Source: an uncultured Bacteroidales bacterium (GTDB lineage: Bacteria; Bacteroidota; Bacteroidia; Bacteroidales; F082). Taken from it: a DNA stretch of 62,218 nucleotides. The notes under the pieces are model-generated. The model was not told the origin of the DNA and ran no database searches. It saw only the letters and a list, made by a program, of their open reading frames with translations. The position numbers were made by a program, and so were the translations under genes. Below, one piece after another: positions 1-9,109 of this stretch. How positions within the stretch are numbered: the stretch's first letter is position 1; every line of letters begins with the position of its first letter. The stretch covers positions 1 to 62,218 of the forward strand of contig CAMYYB010000008.1 in the NCBI GenBank assembly GCA_947303335.1, given 5' to 3'.

Positions 1-57
1 ATACTCACACGAACTGCCAGGAGCGAAAAAAAAAGGCGAAAAATTCTCGGTGTCTCT

Positions 58-98
58 TTCCCCCCTCGCCCTCGGGGAGAGGGGCCGGGGATGAGGGC
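58..98. repeat. GC-rich palindromic dispersed-type element
   Basis: A very C/G-rich stretch (CCCCCTCGCCCTCGGGG, then AGAGGGG and CCGGGGATGAGGGC) sits in otherwise AT-rich DNA just before the first gene. CCCCTC and GAGGGG can pair as a hairpin. From memory it resembles a short repeat found scattered between genes in many unrelated bacteria; that part is recall and has not been searched. Confidence 0.5.
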
Positions 99-144
99 AA
101 AACATAAAAAAACAAAATACCTCCAAACACATTGAAAAAAGCGG

Positions 145-152
145 TAATTTTG
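145..152 (+). promoter_or_regulatory. -7 box (TAATTTTG) for fakA operon
   Basis: TAATTTTG matches the Bacteroidota TAnnTTTG -7 element and lies 20 bases before the fakA ATG. It would drive the whole fakA-to-lolA gene run. Confidence 0.55.
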
Positions 153-172
153 CGCAAAATTTGAAACCCTTA

Positions 173-1813
173 ATGGAAAAGACGATAGAACTCGACAGCC
201 ACATTTTTGCCGACATGCTGCGCCAAGGCGCGGTGTCGCTAAGCAAGGACAAAAAAGTCATCAACGACCTAAACGTCTTCCCCATTCCCGATGGCGACAC
301 CGGCGACAATATGCTGATGACCCTCAAGGCGGGCTGTGCCGCTACCAATGGCCAGGAGGCTACGCTCTCTGAGGTCGCCTCGGCTGCCTCATCAGGAATG
401 TTGCTCGGAGCAAGAGGCAATTCAGGCGTCATCCTCTCGCGCATCTTTGCAGGCTTGGCCAAAGGCTTGCAAGACGTTGTCTCAGCTGATACCAAAGCTG
501 TTGCAAAAGCCATTGATTCAGCTGTGGCAGAAGCCTACAAAGCCGTACCGGTGCCTGTTGAAGGAACCATCATCACAGTTTTGCGCGAAGGTGCGGCAGG
601 TGCCGATGCCAGTGCAGACCTCAACTGTTATTTTGAGACTTTGTTGGAGGCCATGCAAGTTTCCTTAGACCACACGCCCGAACTGCTGCCAGTACTGAAA
701 GAAGCAGGCGTGGTGGACAGCGGCGGAGCGGGACTGCTGAGTATCTTCAGAGGCATGAACGACGCCTTGAACGGCAACATCTCCCAAGAAGAGATAGAAC
801 CTCCAACAGCCGCGCCCGTACCTACCATCGAATTGAACAAATTCGACGAAAACAGCACCCTGGAATTTGGCTATTGCACTGAGTTCCTGCTCCGTCTGAT
901 GCGCTCTAAAGTGGATTTGAACACCTTTGACGAGAAGGTCATCATCGACTATCTCAATCAGGTGGGTGAATCGGTGGTGGCGTTCCGCGAGGGTACTATT
1001 GTCAAGGTACATGTACACACCTTCACTCCAGGCGAGATTCTCAACGAGATGCAGAAGTACGGCGAGTTTCTGACTCTCAAGATTGAAAACATGGCGCTAC
1101 AGCACCATCAGTCGACCAACAGCAACAACGCCTCGTTTAAGACACCACCTAAAAAATACGGCATCGTCACAGTGGCCTCGGGCGAAGGTCTCGTCAACGC
1201 CTTCAAAGGGATTGGAGCCGACGAAGTGATTGCTGGTGGACAGACCATGAACCCCTCGACACAGAACTTCTTGGATGCTTTCGCCAAAATCAATGCCCAA
1301 CACATCTTGGTTTTCCCCAACAACAAGAACATCAAAATGGCTGCTGACCAGGCTGCAGAGCTTTACAAAGATGCCGACATTCGAGTGATGCCCTCAACCT
1401 CAATCGGTGAAGGCTACTACGGTATAGGTTCCATTGACAGGGACAACCCCAACGTGGAAGAAGTCGTCGCCAGCGTTATAGAAATCATGCAAAACGTGGT
1501 CACCGGTATGGTCAGCACCGCCATCCGCGATGCCGAAGGCGACGCGGTGAGCGTCCACACCGGCGACTATGTAGGATACAGCGGCAAGCGCCTTCTCTCC
1601 GATAGCCCTACTCGTTCCACCGCGACAATCGAACTCTGCGAACGAATTGGTGCTGCCCAACGCGACGTTATGCTGGTCTTTTTCGGCAAAGATGTACCTC
1701 AAGACGAGGCTGAACAGCTCGTTAACGACCTGCAAGCCCGATACAATAGCCTTGAAATCATGTTGAACAACGGTGCTCAGCCCGTTTACGATTATATTAT
1801 TGTCTGTATTTAA
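173..1813 (+). CDS. fakA: DAK2/DegV-domain kinase, fatty acid kinase subunit A (FakA/YloV family)
   Basis: FakA phosphorylates fatty acids presented by a FakB (DegV) protein to give acyl-phosphate in the cytosol. The N-terminal DhaL/DAK2 kinase domain (about residues 5-200) carries PDGDTGDNM near residues 39-47, which binds Mg-ATP, then GARGNSGVILS and DSGGAGLL. The middle domain has the Cys (GYCTEFLLR) and His-x-His (VHVHTF) expected for its zinc site. The C-terminal third is DegV-like. The length of 546 residues is normal. A frame-open TTG lies at 161, but ATG 173 lies right after the -7 box and gives the family-like start MEKTIELDS. The next gene, a DegV protein, is the natural partner. 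Confidence 0.85.
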   Translation: MEKTIELDSHIFADMLRQGAVSLSKDKKVINDLNVFPIPDGDTGDNMLMTLKAGCAATNGQEATLSEVASAASSGMLLGARGNSGVILSRIFAGLAKGLQDVVSADTKAVAKAIDSAVAEAYKAVPVPVEGTIITVLREGAAGADASADLNCYFETLLEAMQVSLDHTPELLPVLKEAGVVDSGGAGLLSIFRGMNDALNGNISQEEIEPPTAAPVPTIELNKFDENSTLEFGYCTEFLLRLMRSKVDLNTFDEKVIIDYLNQVGESVVAFREGTIVKVHVHTFTPGEILNEMQKYGEFLTLKIENMALQHHQSTNSNNASFKTPPKKYGIVTVASGEGLVNAFKGIGADEVIAGGQTMNPSTQNFLDAFAKINAQHILVFPNNKNIKMAADQAAELYKDADIRVMPSTSIGEGYYGIGSIDRDNPNVEEVVASVIEIMQNVVTGMVSTAIRDAEGDAVSVHTGDYVGYSGKRLLSDSPTRSTATIELCERIGAAQRDVMLVFFGKDVPQDEAEQLVNDLQARYNSLEIMLNNGAQPVYDYIIVCI

Positions 1814-1825
1814 CCCTAATTCACC

Positions 1826-2695
1826 ATGCTTACTTTCTTTAGTGACACCGACTGCGACATCACCCCCAAGGAGTGTGCCGAATATGGAATCAAACTGATT
1901 AGTATGCCTTATACTGTAGGAGAGCAAGTGATTTATCCCTACATTGATTTCGACGAATTTGACTCACACAAGTTTTATGATATGCTGCGTGCAGGCACCA
2001 TGCCTACCACCAGCGCAATGAGCGAAGAAGCATACACCCAATACTTTGAGCCTGAGTTTGCAGCCGGCAACGACATTCTATACGCCCACTTCTCTTCAGG
2101 CACCTCCAACACCTTCACCATCATGAACCAAGCACTGGAGAAGCTGAAAGCGAAATATCCAGAGCGCAAATTTTACGAAGTTGACACATTGGGCATCAGC
2201 GCCTTGTGCTACAATATCGTCCTTGAGGTGGCTGACCTGCTGAAGGCCGGCAAGACTCCCGAGGAGATTGTGGAATGGGCTAAGGTGGAAGTGCCTAAGT
2301 TCCCGATGTACTTCTTTGCCGACGACCTGAAGTTTTTCCGTCGCAGCGGACGTGTCAGCGGACTGGCTGCCACCATGGGTGGATTTATCGGCATCCGTCC
2401 TATCATTCACCTCAACAACGAGGGCAAGATGGTGAGCATCGGCAAGGAGACGGGTCGCGCCAAAACCATCGCCCGCTTGGTACAATACGTCGAGGAACTT
2501 GGCGAGGACGTGAAGGCCCACCGTGTGGTGATAGGCCACTCGGACTGTCCAGACATTGCTGCTGAAGCCGAACGCCAGCTGAAGGAGAAGTTCGGTCAGG
2601 ATCTCAACGTGCTGACCACCGTCGTCAATCCCACCATAGGTAGCCACTGCGGCCCCAACGGAATGGGCATCTGCTTCCACGCGAAACACAGATAA
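1826..2695 (+). CDS. fakB: DegV family fatty acid-binding protein (FakB)
   Basis: FakB proteins hold a fatty acid while FakA phosphorylates its carboxylate. Visible DegV features are the opening DTDCDI strand, the SSGTSNT loop near residues 90-97 that normally contacts the fatty-acid head group, RRSGRVSG near residue 172, and the C-terminal GPNGMG loop. The length (289) is typical. It starts 12 bases after fakA, so the pair is almost certainly co-transcribed. Which fatty acid it prefers cannot be read from the sequence. Confidence 0.85.
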   Translation: MLTFFSDTDCDITPKECAEYGIKLISMPYTVGEQVIYPYIDFDEFDSHKFYDMLRAGTMPTTSAMSEEAYTQYFEPEFAAGNDILYAHFSSGTSNTFTIMNQALEKLKAKYPERKFYEVDTLGISALCYNIVLEVADLLKAGKTPEEIVEWAKVEVPKFPMYFFADDLKFFRRSGRVSGLAATMGGFIGIRPIIHLNNEGKMVSIGKETGRAKTIARLVQYVEELGEDVKAHRVVIGHSDCPDIAAEAERQLKEKFGQDLNVLTTVVNPTIGSHCGPNGMGICFHAKHR

Positions 2696-2745
2696 CTATA
2701 CAGACGAGATTAGCGACAACTGAATATCAGATAACTAAGCAACTC

Positions 2746-3864
2746 ATGATAACTGTTGAACAAGTACTGAATAAAAAGCAACAGAAAGAATTCCTCGACT
2801 TTCCCTTGCGGCTTTACAAGGGAAACGCCTGTTACACGCCGCCGCTATATATGGACGAGAAGAAAATCTTCCGCAACGATTTCGTCTACAACGATATGTG
2901 CGACTCCGTCCACTACAACGCCTATAAGGATGGTGTGATGGCAGGCCGCATCACGGGCATCTTGCAACGCGCCTCCAACGAGAAGACCAAAAAGAAGCAA
3001 ATCCGTTTCAGCCATTTCGATGTCATTGAGGACGAAGCGGTGGCACAGGCCTTACTGAAGACGGTGGAAGAATGGGCCGTCAATAAGGGAATGAACGAAG
3101 TGGTAGGTCCCTTAGGCTACTCCGACTTGGAACGTGAGGGGTTGCTCATCGAAGGTTTCGAATATCCCGCCACTTTCGAGGAGTCATACAACTATCCTTA
3201 CTACCAGACCTTCATCGAGAACTATGGCTATAAGAAAGATGTCGACTGGACCGGCAGCCGTCTGCGCATTCCCAAGGACTATGACGGTGAAGTGGACAAC
3301 CTGGCCGCTTTCGTCATGAAACGCTACAACCTGCATCTCGGTACAGCACGCAACACTCCCGATTTCATCAAGAAATACGCCGACGGCATCTTTGAACTGT
3401 TGGACAAGTCATACGACCTGCTCTACGGCACCGTACCCTTCACCGAAGGGATGAAGAAGATGATGATTGACAACTTCCGCCTCGTCATCGACGTGAAAAA
3501 TGTCGCCGTTATCCTCGACGAGAACGATAAGATGATTTGCTTTGGGCTGGCTTTCCCAGCTATTGCTGATGCTGTGCGTCCCTCTGGCGGTAAGCTGACA
3601 CCTTCTACATTAATTAGACTGCTGAAGGCCTTAAGGCATCCCCGTGTCATCGACCTCTGCCTCATTGGGGTGGAGCCCGAGTGGCTCAATCGCGGCGTGA
3701 GTGTTATCGTCTCAGCCGGACTAATGAAGATGCTGAAAGACGTTGACTATGCCGAAACCAACACTAATTTAGAGGAAAATTACGCTATTCAGAACCAATG
3801 GAAGCGGTTTGACGAACAAAAAATCAAACGCAGACGTTGCTATGTTAAACAGTTGGGATTATGA
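2746..3864 (+). CDS. GNAT-fold acyltransferase-like protein of unknown substrate
   Basis: A 372-residue soluble protein related to a large GNAT-like family of Bacteroidota. Conserved-looking stretches include the N-terminal FPLRLYKGN, the acceptor-like YKDGVMAGRITGI (about residues 60-72), VVGPLGYSDLEREGLLIEGF (about 121-140) and NYPYYQTFIENYGY. No experimentally known member comes to mind. It lies inside the fatty-acid/phospholipid operon, and its stop overlaps the plsX start by four bases (ATGA), so an acyl-transfer role is plausible; that is inference from position and fold only. Confidence 0.6.
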   Translation: MITVEQVLNKKQQKEFLDFPLRLYKGNACYTPPLYMDEKKIFRNDFVYNDMCDSVHYNAYKDGVMAGRITGILQRASNEKTKKKQIRFSHFDVIEDEAVAQALLKTVEEWAVNKGMNEVVGPLGYSDLEREGLLIEGFEYPATFEESYNYPYYQTFIENYGYKKDVDWTGSRLRIPKDYDGEVDNLAAFVMKRYNLHLGTARNTPDFIKKYADGIFELLDKSYDLLYGTVPFTEGMKKMMIDNFRLVIDVKNVAVILDENDKMICFGLAFPAIADAVRPSGGKLTPSTLIRLLKALRHPRVIDLCLIGVEPEWLNRGVSVIVSAGLMKMLKDVDYAETNTNLEENYAIQNQWKRFDEQKIKRRRCYVKQLGL

Positions 3865-4880
3865 TTAAGATATTGATAGATTGCTTTGGAGGCGATCACA
3901 GCCCAGAGGCAAATGTAGACGGTGCAATAGCGGCTCTCGGCAAAATGCCAGACCTTCACCTCATCCTAACAGGTGACGAAACCACTTTACAGAACTACCT
4001 ACAAGGAAAGACCTATGATACACAGCGTTTGGAAATCGTACACGCTCCTGAGATAATAGGCTGCGAAGAACGCCCCATTGACGTCATCCGTCTGAAAAAG
4101 GAGAGTTCAATGATAAAAGCCATCAGGCTACTGCGCGACAGTGATGACATCAATGCCATGATGACTACGGGTTCTACAGGAGCCCTTGTGGCAGCAGCTC
4201 TCACCCGCATCGGTCGTGTAAAGGGGGTTATCCGTCCTGCCTTCTGCCCCATCCTACCCACAATGGACGGTGGCATCGTGGGAATCTGCGACAGCGGTGC
4301 TAACGTAGAGATTACTCCCGAGCATCTGCGGCAGTTTGCCATCATGTCGAGCCTCTACATGAAGTATGTCTACAATATCGAAAAACCACGTGTCGCGCTC
4401 CTCAACGTAGGAAAAGAAGCAGAAAAAGGTGATGAAATTCGGCAAAAGGCATACTTTTTGCTAAAAGAGACCCCTGAAATTCATTTTGTAGGCAACATGG
4501 AGAGCCGCGACCTGCTTTCAGGCAACTACGACGTGGTGGTCTGCGACGGTTTCTCAGGCAACGTGCTGGTGAAAACCACCGAGGGAACTGCCCTCGAGCT
4601 GCTGAAAAAGCTGAAGAAGGACATCTATTCAAGGCCGATTTATAAATTAGGTGCGTTACTGATGAAACGGATGTTTATGGAGGAGAAGGAGTTTATGAAC
4701 TATCAGAACTACGGCGGCAGCGTCCTTTTGGGTACCTCAAAAACGGTGGTAAAGGGTCATGGATCAAGCAAAGCCACCGCTGTGGAGAAGTGCATCGAGC
4801 AAGCCTACAGGATGGAGACTAGTTCTTTGTCTTCCAAGATGGAAGAGATAATAATGAAATACGAACACTATGAATATTAA
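3861..4880 (+). CDS. plsX: Phosphate acyltransferase PlsX
   Basis: PlsX interconverts acyl-ACP and acyl-phosphate, feeding the first acylation of glycerol-3-phosphate in phospholipid synthesis. The start LIDCFGGDHSPEANVDGA is a variant of the family DAMGGDHAP opening, with Cys-Phe in place of Ala-Met. DVVVCDGFSGNVLVKTTEG near residue 215 is the classic motif, and GGSVLLG with GHGSSKATA completes the C-terminus. The length (339) is normal. It is translationally coupled to the GNAT-like gene and followed six bases later by an acyl carrier protein, so substrate and carrier genes are adjacent. Confidence 0.92.
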   Translation: MIKILIDCFGGDHSPEANVDGAIAALGKMPDLHLILTGDETTLQNYLQGKTYDTQRLEIVHAPEIIGCEERPIDVIRLKKESSMIKAIRLLRDSDDINAMMTTGSTGALVAAALTRIGRVKGVIRPAFCPILPTMDGGIVGICDSGANVEITPEHLRQFAIMSSLYMKYVYNIEKPRVALLNVGKEAEKGDEIRQKAYFLLKETPEIHFVGNMESRDLLSGNYDVVVCDGFSGNVLVKTTEGTALELLKKLKKDIYSRPIYKLGALLMKRMFMEEKEFMNYQNYGGSVLLGTSKTVVKGHGSSKATAVEKCIEQAYRMETSSLSSKMEEIIMKYEHYEY

Positions 4881-4886
4881 AACACT

Positions 4887-5114
4887 ATGTACGAAGTAGT
4901 AAAAACCACACTTGCGCGTCAGTTGCGCATCGACCCGGAGCGGGTCACCCTCGATGCCCAAATTAAGAGAGACCTCGGTGCCGATTCTGTCGACATCCTT
5001 CAACTGCTCATGCGTCTTGAAGACGACTACGGCATCATCATTCCGGATGAATCCCTCGCCAAGTTTGAAACCGTCAACGATGTAGTCACCTATTTAGACA
5101 ACCTACCAAAATGA
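4887..5114 (+). CDS. Acyl carrier protein
   Basis: A 75-residue acidic helical protein with the phosphopantetheine attachment motif GADSVD; Ser34 would carry the 4'-phosphopantetheine arm. The flanking LQLLMRLEDDYGI and IIPDESLAKFETVNDV fit the ACP fold. It overlaps the following lolA-like gene by four bases (ATGA). The housekeeping acpP of Bacteroidales is usually beside fabF and rnc; this copy sits with plsX and lolA, so it may be a dedicated carrier. Confidence 0.88.
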   Translation: MYEVVKTTLARQLRIDPERVTLDAQIKRDLGADSVDILQLLMRLEDDYGIIIPDESLAKFETVNDVVTYLDNLPK

Positions 5115-5635
5115 AACACCTTACATTAATTATCATTGCTTTACTATTTTCGGTTTCGGCTCTCGCACAACAGACTATCGAAGCTGATTTCACCCAAACT
5201 CGAGTAATGAAAGTATCGGGGAAAACCACTGAAAAGACAGGTCACCTCACATTTGACGGGAATGATCGGTTAGAAATGCTATACACCGACCCCGAAGATG
5301 AATATTTCATCATCGATGGAATGACTGTAAAAATCAATCTGGATGGGAAAAAGGCAGAGCTTGATGCCGAAAAGGTAAAAATGGTGCAATTACAACGTGC
5401 CACTCTGCTTAACTGTATATCGGGCAACTGGGAGCAGGCCGCACAAGACAACGAAGCAGACCTCACCGTAACCGAGGAAGATGGCGTCCGCACAGTCCTC
5501 ATCAAGGCAAAAGGCAAAGTGCCAAGAGGGGGCTATGCCTTTGTAGAATTGACCTATCAGCTCTCGAACAATCAAATGACTAAAATGGTGTTGGAAGATG
5601 CCCTCGGCATAAAAAACACATACATAATCAACTAA
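5111..5635 (+). CDS. LolA-like outer-membrane lipoprotein carrier family protein
   Basis: The first 20 residues form a signal peptide (hydrophobic core LIIIALLFSVSALAQ, probably cut after Ala19), so the product is periplasmic. The mature part begins IEADFTQTRVMKVSGK and continues with a beta-rich fold including LTFDGNDRLEMLY and a D-rich YFIIDGMTVKI segment, as in LolA (COG2834). Similar proteins next to ACP genes occur in aryl-polyene and flexirubin loci, but no ketosynthase is present here. It may shuttle a lipid or lipoprotein; the true chaperone role is unproven. Confidence 0.7.
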   Translation: MKHLTLIIIALLFSVSALAQQTIEADFTQTRVMKVSGKTTEKTGHLTFDGNDRLEMLYTDPEDEYFIIDGMTVKINLDGKKAELDAEKVKMVQLQRATLLNCISGNWEQAAQDNEADLTVTEEDGVRTVLIKAKGKVPRGGYAFVELTYQLSNNQMTKMVLEDALGIKNTYIIN

Positions 5636-5659
5636 ATCTGAGCTTTAAAATCCACCTCT

Positions 5660-8191
5660 ATGAAAAAGACTCTAACTTTGCTTCTCGTGATAGCTGCGAT
5701 AAATTCCTTCGCCCAACCCAATCACTATATCACTTTTAACGGTACCGACCAGTATATGCTCATCCCTCACCACGAGGACTTTAACATCGCTGCTGACGCG
5801 AGTTTCACCGTCACGGGATGGGTACGCAACGAGACCTACACCTCTTATCCACGTTACGTCTGCAAACGCGATATGTCGGCACAGTCGGGTGATGAGCGTT
5901 CAGGGTACGAATTCTTTGGGACGGGTAGTGCAGGACAGTCCTTGGGATTGAACACACCCACCTCGACTTCTGGCCATGCGCTTTCGGTCTATACAGGCGT
6001 GACCGTACCAGCAGGCGAATGGATGCACTTCGCCCTCGTTGTAGACCGCCACAACAATGAAATTCGGATTTACCATAATGGCGAGACTAACAGCAACTGG
6101 ACTGCTGCCGTAGGTAGCTGGGCTGTCAACAACACGCATAACTTGTTTATCGGAGCGGGCAACAACGGTGGACAGCCTGCTAACTATTGCAACGGCTCGT
6201 TTGGCAATGTACGTTTCTACAACAAAGGTCTAAGTGCAGAAGAAATCGGGGTCGATTTAAACAATAGCGATTTAGGAGACCTATCAACTGCAATGCAAAA
6301 CAGCCTACTTGCTGCTTACGACTTCTCTACTGAAAACGTCAACAATAACCAACTGGCCGATCTTTCCGGCAATGGTCATCATGGTCATTTGATGAACTTC
6401 ACCTTCGGTGATGCCGAAATCCTGAACGTCACCTTGACTCAAGACACACGAAAGACGGGACGCAGCAACGAGAACGATGTACTGCTGAAAGCAGCCGTGG
6501 CTTTCGGTGGCAACAATGCCGTAGTTGGACTTCAATCCATGACTTTGAATCTTGAGGGAACAACAGATTTGAATGATATTGAGGAAATTAAAGTATATTC
6601 CACTGGTTCAGTCAACAACTTCGACGAGCGTCATCCTCAGAATGCCACTTTGCTGGGAAATGTCGCCCCTATATCAGGCGATATGACCTGCAACCTGCAA
6701 GGCAATCTCGTATCAGGCACCAACTACCTCTGGATTGTGGCACATGTGGCTAATGATGCTATAGAAGGTAACTTTATCGATGCTTCATTAAAGGCAATCA
6801 CGACAACGGAAGAGACGTATGAACTCACCAATCCTTCTCCTGTCGGCAACCGTGAAATCATTCTGGCCCACACCTTGCTGTTGCAACCTGGTGACTACAA
6901 TTCCACCAACTACCGCATTCCAGCTGTCATTACAGCGAAGGATGGAAGCATAGTAGCAATGACTGACAAGCGCAAATACAACGAAGGCGACCTGCCTGAG
7001 GACATCGATATCGTTTGCAACCGTAGCACCGACGGCGGACACACATGGAGCGAGCCATATACTATTGCCTTGGGTACGGGAGTTAATCATGGCTTTGGCG
7101 ACTGCGCAGTGGCTTGGAGCAACGATGAGAACGGACTGATTGCAGGCTTCGTGGGCGGTCCTGGCTTATGGTATTCCACTCCTTCGAATCCTATTCGCAC
7201 CTATATATGTAAGAGTTACGACAACGGACAAACATGGACGGAGCCCGAGGACATCACCCACTTCATTTTTGGTGACGATTGCATCTATGAAGAGCAGCGC
7301 ACATGGCGTGCCTCGTTCTTCGGCTCTGGTAATGGATTGCGTACTTCCACAGGGCGCCTCATGTTTGTGGCTGCCATCCGCGAGACTACGGCGCAGTCGC
7401 TATGCAACCACGCAGTCTATTCAGATGACAATGGACTAACTTGGCATGTATCTGGTCGTGCTTCCACTTCAGGCGACGAAGCAAAAGTTACAGAACTGGC
7501 CGATGGGCGCATCCTAATGAGCATCCGCCATGCGGGCAATCGTTGGTACAATATCTCCGAGGATGGGGGCGAGACTTGGCAACCCACCACTTCCACTTGG
7601 TATGACATCACTGCACCCGCTTGCAATGGAGACATGATACGCTATACTTCCGAAAACCAAGGACACGACAAGAACCGCTTGTTGCATTCTGTACCTTACG
7701 GCAACTCCCGCACAGATGTAACGGTTTATGTAAGTTACGACGAAGGTGAGACCTGGCCTGTGAAGAAGTGCATCGTGCCTTACAGCTCGGCCTATTCTTC
7801 ACTCTGCATTTTACCTGACGGTACTATCGGACTTTACGTCGAGGATGCCTACGCAGGTGCCTCAGGCTACTCCACCGTATTCTACAACTTCAGCCTTGAA
7901 TGGCTCACTGACGGCAGCGACACCTTCGACCCGACCTCAACGGGAGAAAACCTCATCCCCACAGAAACGCTGGAAATCTTTCCCGTACCTGCATCCAGCT
8001 TCATTGCTATCAAAACGAGCGAAATCAAGTATGTGAGCGTATTCGACATTACTGGCCGGCTTATTAAGAGCCAGGCCAACACTATGGACACACAAGTGAT
8101 TGTTGACATTTCTGAGCTTGCAAACGGAGTGTATCTCGTCGAGACTGTAAACGGAAAGGGACAGCGTCAACAAGGACGTTTCGTCAAATGA
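5660..8191 (+). CDS. Secreted exo-alpha-sialidase with LamG, BNR repeats and T9SS sorting domain
   Basis: Predicted to cleave terminal sialic acids from host or dietary glycans at the cell surface. Order of parts: signal peptide (1-18), LamG/concanavalin-like domain (about 20-205), a sialidase-associated beta domain (about 255-385), a six-bladed sialidase propeller (about 405-755), and a T9SS type A sorting domain (about 770-843). Catalytic features are the arginine motif YRIPAV, the acid region DIDIV, ELADGRILMSIR and the late tyrosine in IGLYVED. Five Asp-boxes are visible: STDGGHTW, SYDNGQTW, SDDNGLTW, SEDGGETW and SYDEGETW. A strong terminator follows. Confidence 0.9.
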   Translation: MKKTLTLLLVIAAINSFAQPNHYITFNGTDQYMLIPHHEDFNIAADASFTVTGWVRNETYTSYPRYVCKRDMSAQSGDERSGYEFFGTGSAGQSLGLNTPTSTSGHALSVYTGVTVPAGEWMHFALVVDRHNNEIRIYHNGETNSNWTAAVGSWAVNNTHNLFIGAGNNGGQPANYCNGSFGNVRFYNKGLSAEEIGVDLNNSDLGDLSTAMQNSLLAAYDFSTENVNNNQLADLSGNGHHGHLMNFTFGDAEILNVTLTQDTRKTGRSNENDVLLKAAVAFGGNNAVVGLQSMTLNLEGTTDLNDIEEIKVYSTGSVNNFDERHPQNATLLGNVAPISGDMTCNLQGNLVSGTNYLWIVAHVANDAIEGNFIDASLKAITTTEETYELTNPSPVGNREIILAHTLLLQPGDYNSTNYRIPAVITAKDGSIVAMTDKRKYNEGDLPEDIDIVCNRSTDGGHTWSEPYTIALGTGVNHGFGDCAVAWSNDENGLIAGFVGGPGLWYSTPSNPIRTYICKSYDNGQTWTEPEDITHFIFGDDCIYEEQRTWRASFFGSGNGLRTSTGRLMFVAAIRETTAQSLCNHAVYSDDNGLTWHVSGRASTSGDEAKVTELADGRILMSIRHAGNRWYNISEDGGETWQPTTSTWYDITAPACNGDMIRYTSENQGHDKNRLLHSVPYGNSRTDVTVYVSYDEGETWPVKKCIVPYSSAYSSLCILPDGTIGLYVEDAYAGASGYSTVFYNFSLEWLTDGSDTFDPTSTGENLIPTETLEIFPVPASSFIAIKTSEIKYVSVFDITGRLIKSQANTMDTQVIVDISELANGVYLVETVNGKGQRQQGRFVK

Positions 8192-8208
8192 GAAACCAGA
8201 TAATAAGA

Positions 8209-8240
8209 AAGAAAGGGCGGCCTGAAGGTCGCCCTTTCTT
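8209..8240. terminator. Intrinsic terminator after the sialidase gene
   Basis: A 14-bp stem (AAGAAAGGGCGGCC with GGTCGCCCTTTCTT, one G-T pair) around a TGAA loop lies 17 bases after the sialidase stop. A- and T-rich flanks on both sides let it serve the convergent minus-strand gene too. Confidence 0.85.
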
Positions 8241-8266
8241 CGTTGCATCATATTAAACTTCTATTG

Positions 8267-8992
8267 TTAAAGTCTAATGAGTTTAATGCCGACAGTCACC
8301 ATAAACATATTCTGTTTGGTCTTGTCAATGTTGCTGAAATCAAAGGTTTGGCCAAGAGAGGTGTTGTTCAAGGTCTTGAACACCTTGCTGAGACCGAAGT
8401 TGTAGTTAATGTCAAGTGTAAGGAAACCCAGCACATCAGCCCCAAGGCCAGCTTGCACACCCCAAGCAATTGTTTTGGGGTCAAAGTCCTCATCCGTAGT
8501 GTTGTCTTCGATATTGTTATCTACACCATTAATGGAATAGGTCTTGTCATACAAAGTCTTTGAACTCAAGACAAAATTGGCAGTAGGACCTACCTGAGCA
8601 CGCAAAGAGACCACTCCAAGGTCAAGAAACTCGTATCCAATCAGAACAGGAACTTGAAGGTTCATCGTGTTCAAAGTAATGTTCGTTTGGGCACCCGTAG
8701 GCAGGTTAAACAGGTTGTCGGTGCCCGTGCCCGTAACGGTTACATCAAATATATTCGATGTCTTGAAATACAAAACCTCAGGCTGGACATAGAAGTGACC
8801 GATGTTGACCCGACCAAACAGACCAACAGTGAAATGATTCGAAAAGTCAGCTTTGATAGCATCCTTGTGGGTGGAAAGTCTTGCAGTCTGATAACCGACT
8901 TTGGCGCCAATGGCGAGACCGAGATTATCCCCGGCGAAAGCTACGCTACCCATCATGAGCAGGGTGGCCATGAGTAAAAACGTTTTTTTCAT
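8267..8992 (-). CDS. Outer-membrane beta-barrel protein (PorT/OMP_b-brl family)
   Basis: 241 residues with a signal peptide (MKKTFLLMATLLMMGSVAFA). The mature part is made of alternating strands with aromatic ends and glycine turns, for example LGLAIGAKVGYQTARLST, FGRVNIGHFYVQPEVLYF and the closing MFMVTVGIKLIRL. This is an eight- or ten-stranded barrel of the kind common in Bacteroidota. No partner or substrate can be deduced. A -7 box lies at 9032-9039. Confidence 0.75.
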   Translation of the reverse strand: MKKTFLLMATLLMMGSVAFAGDNLGLAIGAKVGYQTARLSTHKDAIKADFSNHFTVGLFGRVNIGHFYVQPEVLYFKTSNIFDVTVTGTGTDNLFNLPTGAQTNITLNTMNLQVPVLIGYEFLDLGVVSLRAQVGPTANFVLSSKTLYDKTYSINGVDNNIEDNTTDEDFDPKTIAWGVQAGLGADVLGFLTLDINYNFGLSKVFKTLNNTSLGQTFDFSNIDKTKQNMFMVTVGIKLIRL

Positions 8993-9031
8993 AGTAATTG
9001 AGATTTAATGATTAGAATGATTTATTTGGTG

Positions 9032-9039
9032 CAAAGGTA
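9032..9039 (-). promoter_or_regulatory. -7 box (TACCTTTG) for the beta-barrel gene
   Basis: Read on the minus strand this is TACCTTTG, 40 bases before the start at 8992, followed by GCACC as at many Bacteroidota starts. Confidence 0.5.
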
Positions 9040-9109
9040 GAAATCATTTTTGAATTAAGAGCCATTATCATCAAAATAAATTCATTTTGCCATCCCAGAC
9101 AGTTCCAAA

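Noticed and set aside
1100..1920. Antisense open frames across fakA and the start of fakB
   Set aside because: They have no ribosome-binding context and mirror the codon bias of the strong plus-strand genes.
5660..8191. Ordinary BNR-repeat protein
   Set aside because: The arginine motif, Asp-boxes and tyrosine are in sialidase order, so the sialidase call is preferred.
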